Origin: Qipengyuania atrilutea
Lineage (GTDB): Bacteria > Pseudomonadota > Alphaproteobacteria > Sphingomonadales > Sphingomonadaceae
DNA: 64,000 bases
NCBI RefSeq assembly: GCF_013370205.1
Contig: NZ_JABWGV010000008.1
Span: 1-64,000, forward strand
Direction of reading: 5' to 3'
Shown here: piece by piece, positions 25,995 to 33,731 of the stretch
Numbering within the stretch: position 1 is the first letter of the stretch
Layout: each line of letters opens with the position of its first letter
Notes under the pieces: model-generated
Databases searched by the model: none
What the model was told of the DNA's origin: nothing
What the model saw: the letters and a program-made list of their open reading frames with translations, nothing else
Made by a program: the position numbers and the translations under genes

Positions 25995-26421
25995 TCGGTT
26001 GTGCCAAAATCGTGTGATGCACAAGGGGGGAGGGCACTGTGACACCTTTGCCGCCGGAAGCTGTCCGTCCGCTTTAATTCGAAAGCCTGGTCCGAGCGGA
26101 CTCAATATGCCTGCTTGCAAATTATGAGGGTCGTTTTGAGATACGGTTCTTCACAAGGTTCCGGGGCTAATAAAAAAGAGATCAAAAGGGAGATCGACGC
26201 TGTTTGTGACGGTGAAATGCGGGAGAGTGGGTTCTTCGGCCTCTTGTGTGCCGCAAAGAATATCCATCGGTCCATCTCATGGAATATCCAAGAATGACGG
26301 AGAACGCATTGGAAACTAAAAGATTCGAGAAATTGACGCGTTTGCCCGTGGAACACGTTTGCCATCCGTTGCGATGTCATGAATATGCGTCCGCCCCCAA
26401 AAGGTTGTCGGCGGGGTATCA
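25995..26421. other. Intergenic region, lower GC
   Basis: No supported gene. A 60-codon plus-strand frame at 26115-26297 lacks a ribosome site and family match. GTCCGTCCGCTTTAATTCG near 26064 resembles the dispersed GCGGACA-type repeat. AT content rises here, marking entry into the accessory island. Confidence 0.4.
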
Positions 26422-27345
26422 ATGAGCTTAAGACGTCAGCGCCTTGGCCAGATAGGCGTCAATCTCGTTGAAGGCATAATCTTGCGAGATTGGCGAAGTC
26501 GTTGGCAACCGCTTGACGCCCACAACGACGATGGAATCGACGGCCTGATCTTCGTCGAACAGAATGGCGTGCCCACTGGTCAGATTATTTTTGCCCAGAT
26601 CAAATGCTGGACCGTTCCCAGGATAGACTCGACCGGATCATATTGTCTTGCGCTAGGCTCTGAGAAATTGAGCCGGAATTATGAAAGATGGCGTCGCGTG
26701 GTAGGTGCGGCAATCGTCATCTTCGTCGATCCTAAGGAGATGAATGCGTTTTGGGTGGACGCACGGTCCGCACGGCGAACGGCGTCCCAGATCTTTGTAC
26801 CGACGGATCAAACGTTCGACCGTGAGGCCAAAGGCAGAATTGCGCAACTTTGCGGTACGATCCATCGCGATTTGCTAGTGAAGAGCTTGAGAGCAGAAGC
26901 AGAAGATTTCCCACATCTACGAACGCGTGATCACATTCAGGTGGCAGCGCACGCGTTGTATAGGGAACTGGGTTCCAAACCTGTCCGGCTAGGTGGGGAT
27001 GGGCCGATTGTGACCTTCGATGGAAAGGGCTGGAGGCATATCACCCGCCGCGGGCGTCCGGAGCTAACTCGCTACCAGTCTTTTGTACTACTTGGTGTTG
27101 CACGAAAGCTGCTGGCTGCTACCACCGAGGAAGAACTTAGGGGTCATACCTCGCGCGTTGATCCAACAACGCCGTACGTCAGTGCTCGTGCTGCAGTCAG
27201 CTTTCCCTTCCGCCAAACAGCAATAGTGAAGCTGATAATGCGATGGGTGCCTACCCAAGAGGGAAGAGATTACTACTTCCACACAATTTACGAACCGCGA
27301 CGAAAGCGAAACGTTTACGGTGTGCGAGAACCACTTTCCCGATAA
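26422..27345 (+). CDS. DUF4365-like protein with PD-(D/E)xK-type nuclease motif
   Basis: The N-terminal part of this 307-residue protein looks like DUF4365: a helix, then DDGIDGLIF (Asp40) and IIFAQIKC (Gln59-x-Lys61), which is the D...QxK core of the PD-(D/E)xK nuclease fold. The remainder (about 130-307) has no motif I recognise. DUF4365 proteins are frequent in defence islands and may cut DNA or RNA. No partner gene is adjacent in the same direction, and the next gene is convergent after 280 bases. Sequence is of lower GC than the core genome. Function is inferred only. Confidence 0.62.
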   Translation: MSLRRQRLGQIGVNLVEGIILRDWRSRWQPLDAHNDDGIDGLIFVEQNGVPTGQIIFAQIKCWTVPRIDSTGSYCLALGSEKLSRNYERWRRVVGAAIVIFVDPKEMNAFWVDARSARRTASQIFVPTDQTFDREAKGRIAQLCGTIHRDLLVKSLRAEAEDFPHLRTRDHIQVAAHALYRELGSKPVRLGGDGPIVTFDGKGWRHITRRGRPELTRYQSFVLLGVARKLLAATTEEELRGHTSRVDPTTPYVSARAAVSFPFRQTAIVKLIMRWVPTQEGRDYYFHTIYEPRRKRNVYGVREPLSR

Positions 27346-27625
27346 GCAAAGCTACCACTCTCGTGGCCGGGGCTGCGTGGTTCTCGCTTCGGTTAGATAA
27401 CGCCTTCATTGCCGCGTTTCAATGCAGTGCAACCGGCTTAAAAAACATGGCGTCCTGACGAACAGCAACGCCGAAAGCAGCGCAGCGCCTTTGGGGCCGG
27501 ATTCGGTCCGTCGGATTTAAGCAACTGGGCTCAAGATAGCAGACATTTTGGCGATCCCTCTCTGAAGACTGCCATTTACTCACGCGATGCGTGACAGCTG
27601 ATTTCAGCAGTTGAGAACGAGTAGT

Positions 27626-28372
27626 TCAGCGCTCGGACTGCGGCGACCGATAAGATGGCGCTTGCCATTCGGGAGGGTCATAGATTTTCGATCGCTTAAT
27701 CGTACCCTTGTAACCTGTTGCTTCGGCAATAGCCTTCTTATCGGCTATCCAACTGCGGCGATCTCGATTGGGATCAGCCATGATTTGGGTAATCATGGTG
27801 TGGGGATTGACCGGAAAACGATATAATCCGTCTTCGTCCTGATCCTTTGCATCGCCAAGGTAGAGCAGTCGAGCTTCGCGTTCATGGCGAAAGGCACGAC
27901 GCTTCATCAGCAGTGAGCCTGCGAACTCCACGGCAGACAATCGTAGGCGCTCGGGACGATGCAGCCATGCTATGAGCTTCGATTCCGATCGATATACGAC
28001 TTTTCCCATGAAGCAATCCTGGGCTACTTGGGGATGCGCATCTACCAGCGCACTGAGGAGCTTTCTGGGAGTCGAGCGGATGCGTAGATAACGCTTCGCA
28101 GGATTATTGGCATAGATGCCCCACATCGCTTCCGAATAGGCATCGCGCGTCCAGCATTGACCCACAAAATCATTGGCAAAAGTATAGTTGAACACTTCGC
28201 CATCCAACACTCCGCCGAGTTTCAGCTGGAAATTTTCAAACTTGTCTTTCCAGTTGTCGATCCGGCTCAAGACGTTGCGCCGGCTTGCAAATAGGTCAAC
28301 CACATGGGCTTCCGGCATAATCCGATAGATATGTTGGTCTGGATCCGAATTTTCGAAATTGAGGAAGTTCAT
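27626..28372 (-). CDS. DUF2971 family protein
   Basis: This 248-residue protein shows the DUF2971 pattern: an early Y-R segment (HIYRIMPE), a CWT segment near residue 77 (FVGQCWTRDAYSEAMWGIYA) and the LLMKRRAFRHEREARLLY block near residue 165, where KR-x-F-x-H-E-x-E-R is characteristic. The family is common in defence islands and phage-linked loci; its activity is not established. ATG 28372 is preferred over an upstream TTG at 28393. It is divergent from the RHH-MazG-UDG operon. Confidence 0.72.
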   Translation of the reverse strand: MNFLNFENSDPDQHIYRIMPEAHVVDLFASRRNVLSRIDNWKDKFENFQLKLGGVLDGEVFNYTFANDFVGQCWTRDAYSEAMWGIYANNPAKRYLRIRSTPRKLLSALVDAHPQVAQDCFMGKVVYRSESKLIAWLHRPERLRLSAVEFAGSLLMKRRAFRHEREARLLYLGDAKDQDEDGLYRFPVNPHTMITQIMADPNRDRRSWIADKKAIAEATGYKGTIKRSKIYDPPEWQAPSYRSPQSER

Positions 28373-28457
28373 CGCGGAGCCCTCGGTTTGCAAGATTCAG
28401 TCACTACCCTTCGCACAGAAAGCATCAGCCTTCCAACCAAGCATAAGTGCTTTCATT

Positions 28458-28482
28458 TTTCATGAAATAATGGTTTCATGAA
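28458..28482. promoter_or_regulatory. Tandem TTTCATGAA palindromes, likely RHH operator
   Basis: TTTCATGAAA at 28458-28467 is a perfect palindrome and TTTCATGAA recurs at 28474-28482, 16 bases apart, just before ATG 28486. Closely spaced short palindromes are the usual binding arrangement for ribbon-helix-helix dimers, so this is a likely autoregulatory operator of the downstream gene. Confidence 0.6.
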
Positions 28483-28485
28483 GTT

Positions 28486-28683
28486 ATGAAAAAGTCGGAG
28501 AGATCGGATGATGGTGGGGATGAACATCTCCAGATTCAGGTGCCGGCTGCCACCAAGCGCGATCTGGGACAGCGTGCGCTCGATAGTCGCGAACCAATCC
28601 GAATGGTCGTGCTGAGAGCCTTGGCTGCCTATGGGGTGATCGTGCCTGAGGGTGCAATTGCAGACCGGCGGAAGCGCACATGA
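28486..28683 (+). CDS. Small ribbon-helix-helix-like protein
   Basis: The 65-residue protein has the layout of an RHH DNA-binding protein or antitoxin: a beta strand LQIQVPAATKRDLGQRA followed by two helices (SREPIRMVVLRALAAYG). It heads an operon with the MazG-like and UDG-like genes, overlapping the former by ATGA. The tandem palindromes just before it point to autoregulation. It could instead be an antitoxin-like partner, but no classic toxin follows. Confidence 0.6.
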   Translation: MKKSERSDDGGDEHLQIQVPAATKRDLGQRALDSREPIRMVVLRALAAYGVIVPEGAIADRRKRT

Positions 28684-29861
28684 CGGCTGACGACTTCGAG
28701 ACTCTCACGGTCGACCAATATGCCAGCGAAGCGGCCCGGACCGATCAACGCAAAGGGCCTGGTACGATTGGTTTCACGATGCTTGGCCTGTTCGGCGAAA
28801 CCGGCAGCTTACTCGCTGAAGCCAAGAAGAAGCAGCGAGATGCCGCTTCCTATCTCGGCTATGCGGAAGCAGTCGCCGAGGAGATCGGTGACGTTCTGTG
28901 GTATCTCGCCGCGATCGCACGGCGTCATCGCTTGGCATTGAGCGACATCGCGGCCGCCGCCCTCGAGACAGATGCTTCTTACGCAAGGGGAGCGAACGGA
29001 TCGCTCAGTCTCCACGCCCTACAGCCTGAGCATATGCCTCTAGCCAAGGCGCCCATGCCCGAATTCGAACACAGCCTGCTAGCTCTCGCCAGCGAAGTCG
29101 GATTTCTGGCGCGCGCAATCGAAGGCGGTAACTCGATACGGCGCCGGGCGGATGTGGCCGAAAGACTTGTCGCGGTAATGCGTTGCCTCATTCGCGCGTC
29201 GACTGACTCAGGGCTGACCATCGAGGCTGCGGCGATCAAGAACCTGCAGAAGATTTTCGATCGATGGCCACGTGAACGCATCTTTCCGCCCGCTTTTGAT
29301 TCGGGCAATGATCCCGAAGAGCAATTGCCCCGCTCCATGCAGATCGACATTTACGAGCGCAAAGTACGGGGGCAGGACTATGTCTTCCAGCGGTCGCGCG
29401 GAGTTTATGTCGGCGATCGGCTGACCGACAATGCCCTAGAACCCGACGATTACCGGTTTCACGACGTCTTTCACTACGCCTATGTTGCGATCCTAGGCTG
29501 GTCGCCGGTAATCCGCGCCTTGCTTCGTCTCAAGCGCAAGAGTGATCCGAAACTGGACGAAGCAGAGGACGGCGCGCGCGCTATCCTGATTGAGGAAGGT
29601 GTGACCTCCTGGCTTTTCGGCCAAGCGCAGCAGCTTAATTTTTTCGAAGGCGTAAAACGAGGCGGACTTCCACTGGACATGCTCAAGCATGTCCGCCAAT
29701 TCGTCGCCGGCTACGAGGCTGACCGCTGTCCGCTGTGGCTCTGGGAGGAAGCGATTCTACAGGGATACACGGCCTTTCGCTTCCTGCAGAAAAACCGACG
29801 GGCGCGAATTACGATTGATTTCGCCCGTCGTCGCTTGCGTATCATGGAGTTGCCGCAATGA
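28680..29861 (+). CDS. MazG-like nucleotide pyrophosphohydrolase, two helical domains
   Basis: Residues 1-100 of this 393-residue protein resemble an all-helical MazG/dCTPase module with GLFGETG (Glu40) and EEIGDVLWYL (Glu68, Asp71), the metal-binding ExxE...ExxD framework. Ser43 stands where the second glutamate of the first pair is usual. The C-terminal part (about 230-393) is a second helical domain with RFHDVFHYAYVAILGWSP, DEAEDGARAILIEEG and WEEAILQGY, again rich in conserved acidic and histidine positions. MazG enzymes cleave NTPs to NMP and pyrophosphate and can remove non-canonical nucleotides. It overlaps both neighbours by ATGA. Confidence 0.72.
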   Translation: MTADDFETLTVDQYASEAARTDQRKGPGTIGFTMLGLFGETGSLLAEAKKKQRDAASYLGYAEAVAEEIGDVLWYLAAIARRHRLALSDIAAAALETDASYARGANGSLSLHALQPEHMPLAKAPMPEFEHSLLALASEVGFLARAIEGGNSIRRRADVAERLVAVMRCLIRASTDSGLTIEAAAIKNLQKIFDRWPRERIFPPAFDSGNDPEEQLPRSMQIDIYERKVRGQDYVFQRSRGVYVGDRLTDNALEPDDYRFHDVFHYAYVAILGWSPVIRALLRLKRKSDPKLDEAEDGARAILIEEGVTSWLFGQAQQLNFFEGVKRGGLPLDMLKHVRQFVAGYEADRCPLWLWEEAILQGYTAFRFLQKNRRARITIDFARRRLRIMELPQ

Positions 29862-30559
29862 CCCCCAAGACTTTCGTATCGGCATTAGCGGCCGCGAAAT
29901 TGCCTTCGGTATTCAACCCTTGGCGCGACCGCTGTTCCATCCATGACCGGAGCGATGCCGCGGCGCGGCGACGCTCCAACCTACGGGGCATGCTGGAAGC
30001 TTCGCTCGACGCACAGGTCGAAACGATCTGGATTGCCCGCGATCTTGGTTATCGCGGCGGACGCCGCACTGGGGTGCCGCTGACCGACGAGGTACATCTT
30101 ACCCATGCGTCGGCGCTGATGGGCGGAATCGAGTTGGAGCGTGCCACGCAGGGGCCTGAAGTTGCCGAACGCACAGCCGCAATCGTCTGGCAGGTGCTCG
30201 GTCGTATCGGACAGCCTGTGATGTTGTGGAATGTCTTTCCTTTTCATCCGCACGATGCGGATGATCCCATGTCCAACCGCTGTCATAGTCGCGCCGAGCG
30301 CGAGGAAAGCTGGCCGCTCCTCCAGGCGCTGGTATCGATGGTGCAGCCCAAGCGTATTGTCGCGATCGGGCGCGATGCACATCTTGCACTGGCCGGATTG
30401 GAGACGGAAGTCATTGCTATCCGCCATCCAAGCTATGGCGGACAGCGCGAATTCAAAGACGGAATGTACGGCCTCTACGGGATCGATACCGACCCGGTAG
30501 TTTCACCAGAGTTGCCGCTCCGACCTAGCTATGCAGCGACTGCCAGAGCCTTCGCCTGA
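29858..30559 (+). CDS. Uracil-DNA glycosylase superfamily protein
   Basis: This 233-residue protein has a UDG-fold pattern: PWRDRC near residue 21, a motif-1 region with RDLGYRGGRRTG at 61-72, MLWNVFPFHPH near 122-132, IVAIGRDAHLAL near 167 and motif 2 HPS at 190-192. In related UDGs motif 1 reads GEAPG; here it is ARDLG, so the catalytic residue set differs and base excision is not assured. It overlaps the MazG-like gene by ATGA, suggesting joint handling of odd nucleotides or bases. Its end overlaps the end of the convergent TS-like gene by 31 bases. Confidence 0.75.
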   Translation: MTPKTFVSALAAAKLPSVFNPWRDRCSIHDRSDAAARRRSNLRGMLEASLDAQVETIWIARDLGYRGGRRTGVPLTDEVHLTHASALMGGIELERATQGPEVAERTAAIVWQVLGRIGQPVMLWNVFPFHPHDADDPMSNRCHSRAEREESWPLLQALVSMVQPKRIVAIGRDAHLALAGLETEVIAIRHPSYGGQREFKDGMYGLYGIDTDPVVSPELPLRPSYAATARAFA

Positions 30560-31314
30560 TCACAGGCCTCAAGCAAAGCTGCGATGTCTCCACGATTCCA
30601 TTTTCCGTTCTTTACATCGATCGTGGCATGCGTCGAAAGGATCGTGAGCGGTCCAATCGCAATGCCCGATTCCTCTGCCACGAACTGCTGCAGACGACCA
30701 AGGCCGATCAGATTACCGAGCAGTTTCTCAATATAGTAATGATTGCGATACATTGCGGTGAGCGCCAGCCGACGGTCGTCGCCATCACCAATCAGCTTGA
30801 AGCTCGCGAAACTTAAGCACTGCCCACCATAGGGCGACCCATCAACATCGCGCAGCGGATCAAACACGCTGAGTTCAAACTTGTTGAGCGCCCGTACAGC
30901 TGGGTCTTTCAGCCGCCCGATGATCTCGGTCAATTGGTTTAGCGGCTCGCCAGGCTGCGGAAGATGCATCATCCGTTCGAAATAATATCCGGACCAGCTC
31001 TTCTTTCCCGGCGAACGGACCTTGGGTAAAACATTGTCCGTAAATCGCGTGAAGAATGCCGGCGAACCATAGCGCCGATAAAGCGACGCCGGAAAGATCG
31101 TGTTTGCCACCGTCTCGATGCGCTTGGTGTCGCGGTCCCTTAGGAAGGCGTCGACAAGCGCGATCACTGGCTCGGACAGATCGGTCCGAGCCACTGGGTC
31201 GGCAATATCGATCAGGACATTATGCTCGTGATGGCCAGGTCTTGCATTCACCAGGCGGACGGCTTCAAGCCAAGCCGAGGCGCAGTCAGGCTGCGGCGGC
31301 ACGGGTAGAGACAT
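30529..31314 (-). CDS. Thymidylate-synthase-like protein
   Basis: The second half of this 261-residue protein follows the thymidylate synthase core: Cys166 in GGQCLSF, Arg190 in MYR, Asn201 in LGNLIGLG and His229 in STHA. The Arg-to-Asn distance (11) equals that of E. coli ThyA (166 to 177), and the other distances are within a few residues. The aspartate of the RSxD phosphate loop is replaced (RNHY), so the substrate probably differs from dUMP. GGAGG seven bases before ATG 31314 fixes the start, inside the end of the C1 peptidase gene (29-base overlap). It may modify a pyrimidine nucleotide. This is a remote-homology call. Confidence 0.6.
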   Translation of the reverse strand: MSLPVPPQPDCASAWLEAVRLVNARPGHHEHNVLIDIADPVARTDLSEPVIALVDAFLRDRDTKRIETVANTIFPASLYRRYGSPAFFTRFTDNVLPKVRSPGKKSWSGYYFERMMHLPQPGEPLNQLTEIIGRLKDPAVRALNKFELSVFDPLRDVDGSPYGGQCLSFASFKLIGDGDDRRLALTAMYRNHYYIEKLLGNLIGLGRLQQFVAEESGIAIGPLTILSTHATIDVKNGKWNRGDIAALLEACDQAKALAVAA

Positions 31315-31966
31315 CGATATCCTCCGTCAGAATCGCCGTCGCGAATAGGCGCGGCTTCAGGAATTTTTCAGTCAGCCAGGCATGGCCGTCCACTCCCCAG
31401 CCGGCGCCCCAGCTGTTGCGGATGAGGATTGCGTTCTGGCCGGCAGCCTGGCCATGGCCCACTGCCACAACTGCATGGCGCAAGCTTGGATCGGGTTTCT
31501 CGTCATTGGCCGGATCGACCACGCCTTCTTTGGCTGGAACGAAGAAAGACCGCGACAGGGTGGAAAGAAGCATCACAGGCTTCTTTCTGTCTAGAGCCGC
31601 GAAAATCGGGCCGAGGTCGATAGCTGCGGGTCCTCCCTTCCTGCCGAAACGTGGGCCGACGTCGGATGGCGGCGCCCAGTGGGCGAGGTCGTCTGGCACG
31701 GCATCGAGATAGGGCCATCCGCTTTCCGCGGGTTGGCCGTCTAGCCGCAGGCTCTCCAACATAGCTACAAGCGTGGCACCTTGGTCATGCCGCCGCCCAC
31801 TGCGCTGCTGCGCTCGATAGTAGGCATATTCGCATGACAACGGCATCCATCCCTCGCGTAGGCTGGCATGGGTGTCGCTCGCCGCGAATGCAAGACAGGT
31901 CGGTCGCGAGCCTTGATCGCGCACAGGTCCTAGGAGTGGCCGCAGGTCGGTCTTTATGTCGATCAT
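31286..31966 (-). CDS. Papain-like (C1 family) cysteine peptidase
   Basis: The 226-residue protein carries the papain catalytic set: Gln18 and Cys24 in GPVRDQGSRPTCLAFA, His164 in LRHAVVAVG, and Asn184 with Trp186 in IRNSWGAGWG. There is no signal peptide and no propeptide, so the mature enzyme would be made in the cytoplasm and needs other control. The upstream gene, 6 bases away, encodes an M78 peptidase whose C-terminus looks like chagasin, an inhibitor family specific for C1 peptidases. That pairing suggests inhibition by the neighbour until a signal arrives. The gene overlaps the TS-like gene. Confidence 0.85.
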   Translation of the reverse strand: MIDIKTDLRPLLGPVRDQGSRPTCLAFAASDTHASLREGWMPLSCEYAYYRAQQRSGRRHDQGATLVAMLESLRLDGQPAESGWPYLDAVPDDLAHWAPPSDVGPRFGRKGGPAAIDLGPIFAALDRKKPVMLLSTLSRSFFVPAKEGVVDPANDEKPDPSLRHAVVAVGHGQAAGQNAILIRNSWGAGWGVDGHAWLTEKFLKPRLFATAILTEDIDVSTRAAAA

Positions 31967-31972
31967 GGAAAG

Positions 31973-32983
31973 TCAGGCGGCCTCTAGCAAATGGCGCCGT
32001 TCGGCTCGGGAAAGGCCTTGCTGTTCCGGCCCAGTGAAGTCAAAATCGATGGTCAGGCTCGCATTGGCCGTGGCCGGTTGCCACGGGCGTCTTTCGTTGA
32101 GCGACATACGCCCTCGTTGGGCGGCTTCTGGCGCCGCGGTTACCCGCCGGACCACTGGCCCGCCGATTGCTTCCGGATCGAATGCCTCGCGCTCATCACG
32201 GACCACTGCAAACCCACTCGCCATCAACTGGTCGAGGTCCCAAAGAAATCCGCCACCGGCATGTTCCTTCAGGCGCAATACGAAGAGATCATTGCGGCTG
32301 CCATCGATCCGCGCGCCCTCGTCGCGCTCGGTAAGCAGCCAGACATCACCCCGATAGTCGGCAGGTCTGTAGTCATGCAGCAGATCGACCTTCAGGCTGC
32401 GCGGCTTAGTCTCGAGCAACTCGCGCATGATCGTATTCGAAATGAGTTTGTAGCGGGAAAGCGTTCTGCAGGTCGCTTCGTAGCTGGCCCCAATCCGCAG
32501 AGAAAGCTGATAGGCGATGTTGGGCCGGCGCAATTCCTCGACCGTCCAGCCCTGTCTCGCGCAATGAAGCGCGATCAGCCACTTAGGCATCATGAAGGCG
32601 ATAGCGAAGGCGTCGGCTTCAGTTTCCTGGAACTGATTGCCCGGTTCGGGGCTCATTGGCATTCGTCGCAGGATGCTCTCATCATCCAAGCTAGGTTCGT
32701 GCCGCATGAAGAAATGACCGAGCTCGTGCGCAGCGGTGAAGCGCTGGATGCTCATCGGTCGTTCGGTGGTAACGAGCACGCCCGGGGCCGGCGAACTGAG
32801 ATAGGCTCCCAAAAGGCCCTTGAGCGGCCGTAACAGCAGTGGAAGATCGAGCGCATGGATCGCTCCAAAGACATCGACGTTGCCGCCATGCCGTCCGATC
32901 AGCTGCTGCGTGTCGAGACGTCGATGAAGCCTGCCGGCTGCCAACGCGCCCGCGCGAACCGCACTGTCATAGTCGCTCGCCAT
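31973..32983 (-). CDS. ImmA/IrrE (M78) metallopeptidase fused to a chagasin-like (I42) domain
   Basis: In this 336-residue protein residues about 25-135 are an ImmA/IrrE zinc peptidase with HELGH at 86-90 and Glu122 in TEADAF. A helical linker follows to about 205. Residues 212-318 read as a beta-rich chagasin-like domain whose three inhibitor loops align in order: EHAGGGFLW at 240-248 (family NPTTGxxW), IGG at 273-275 (family GxGG) and RRPW at 298-301 (family RPW). Chagasins block papain-family peptidases, and the next gene is one. The gene lies 3 bases after the XRE regulator, the usual ImmR-ImmA arrangement in which the peptidase cleaves the repressor on a stress signal. Confidence 0.78.
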   Translation of the reverse strand: MASDYDSAVRAGALAAGRLHRRLDTQQLIGRHGGNVDVFGAIHALDLPLLLRPLKGLLGAYLSSPAPGVLVTTERPMSIQRFTAAHELGHFFMRHEPSLDDESILRRMPMSPEPGNQFQETEADAFAIAFMMPKWLIALHCARQGWTVEELRRPNIAYQLSLRIGASYEATCRTLSRYKLISNTIMRELLETKPRSLKVDLLHDYRPADYRGDVWLLTERDEGARIDGSRNDLFVLRLKEHAGGGFLWDLDQLMASGFAVVRDEREAFDPEAIGGPVVRRVTAAPEAAQRGRMSLNERRPWQPATANASLTIDFDFTGPEQQGLSRAERRHLLEAA

Positions 32984-32986
32984 GGA

Positions 32987-33364
32987 TCAGGCTTGCTCCC
33001 CAGCCGAACGCGAGCGTAGATACTCGGCGAAGCGGCCAAGCTCCGCGCGGTCCTCGCTCGAAAGATCCGCCACACGCCGGGCCAGATGCGCAACGTCGGG
33101 CGGCAGACTTGCCGAAGCTTCGTCCTCACCAGTGAAATAGGCGACCGACTGCCGATAGAGCTTGGCAAGGCGCGTGAGCTCAATCGCCTCGACGCGGCGC
33201 TGGCCATTTTCGATATCGGTCAATGCCGTGCGAGGAATCTTGAGATAGCTCGCAACTTCGTCCTGCTTGAGGCCGAGATATTTTCGCGCGTCGCGCAGAC
33301 GATTGCCCAAGCGTTGACGTTCCATCGCGTCATCGGTTTCCTGACTGATAGCCACATTGCTCAT
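32987..33364 (-). CDS. XRE family transcriptional regulator (ImmR-like)
   Basis: This 125-residue protein has an N-terminal XRE helix-turn-helix at about 19-75 (LRDARKYLGLKQDEVASYL and PRTALTDIENGQRRVEAIEL) and a helical C-terminal tail of the kind recognised by ImmA-type peptidases. AGGAG seven bases upstream supports ATG 33364. It overlaps the ACP-like gene by ATGA and precedes the M78-chagasin gene. A perfect 8+8 palindrome in the operon promoter is its likely operator, so cleavage by the M78 enzyme would release the whole operon. Confidence 0.87.
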   Translation of the reverse strand: MSNVAISQETDDAMERQRLGNRLRDARKYLGLKQDEVASYLKIPRTALTDIENGQRRVEAIELTRLAKLYRQSVAYFTGEDEASASLPPDVAHLARRVADLSSEDRAELGRFAEYLRSRSAGEQA

Positions 33365-33699
33365 GGCTTGGCTCCTTTCTTCTTGACCCAGACCTTCTCG
33401 ATCCGAGGCACGACATGAGCGAGCGCGTCTTCGATCGAGTCATACCCGCCTGTCCGCACGATGTTGTCGCGCAACTCGAAGCCCACAACGGTATCTACGG
33501 CGCACAGAGTATCAACAACCGATAGCGAATCGAGCGGCACCGCTGCCTTCATGGTCCCCGCCTGATCTTTGGGAAGGGAGATGCCGCGCAGCTGCGCTTC
33601 GATCTGCGCCACGGCGAGCAGCTCGTCGCACAGCGCCTTGATTACAGCAGCCTTTGGAAAGGCCGTCGCTGCAGAAGCGGGAGGGGCAATGGTCGCCAT
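33361..33699 (-). CDS. Small acidic protein resembling an acyl/peptidyl carrier protein
   Basis: The 112-residue protein has a region (about 53-103) resembling an acyl carrier domain: PLDSLSVVDTLCAVDTVVG, with Ser58 in a DSL motif at the phosphopantetheine position, then a helix IEDALAHVVPRIEKVW. The N-terminal half is helical and alanine-rich, the C-terminus basic. GAGG precedes ATG 33699. It is the first gene of the XRE-M78-C1-TS-like operon. The carrier assignment is tentative; it could simply be a helical partner protein. Confidence 0.5.
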   Translation of the reverse strand: MATIAPPASAATAFPKAAVIKALCDELLAVAQIEAQLRGISLPKDQAGTMKAAVPLDSLSVVDTLCAVDTVVGFELRDNIVRTGGYDSIEDALAHVVPRIEKVWVKKKGAKP

Positions 33700-33731
33700 T
33701 CAAACCTCGCATGATTAAGCTACATTCTGCT

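Noticed and set aside
26115-26297. 60-codon plus-strand frame before the DUF4365 gene
   Set aside because: No ribosome site, no family resemblance and random-looking composition in a low-GC gap.
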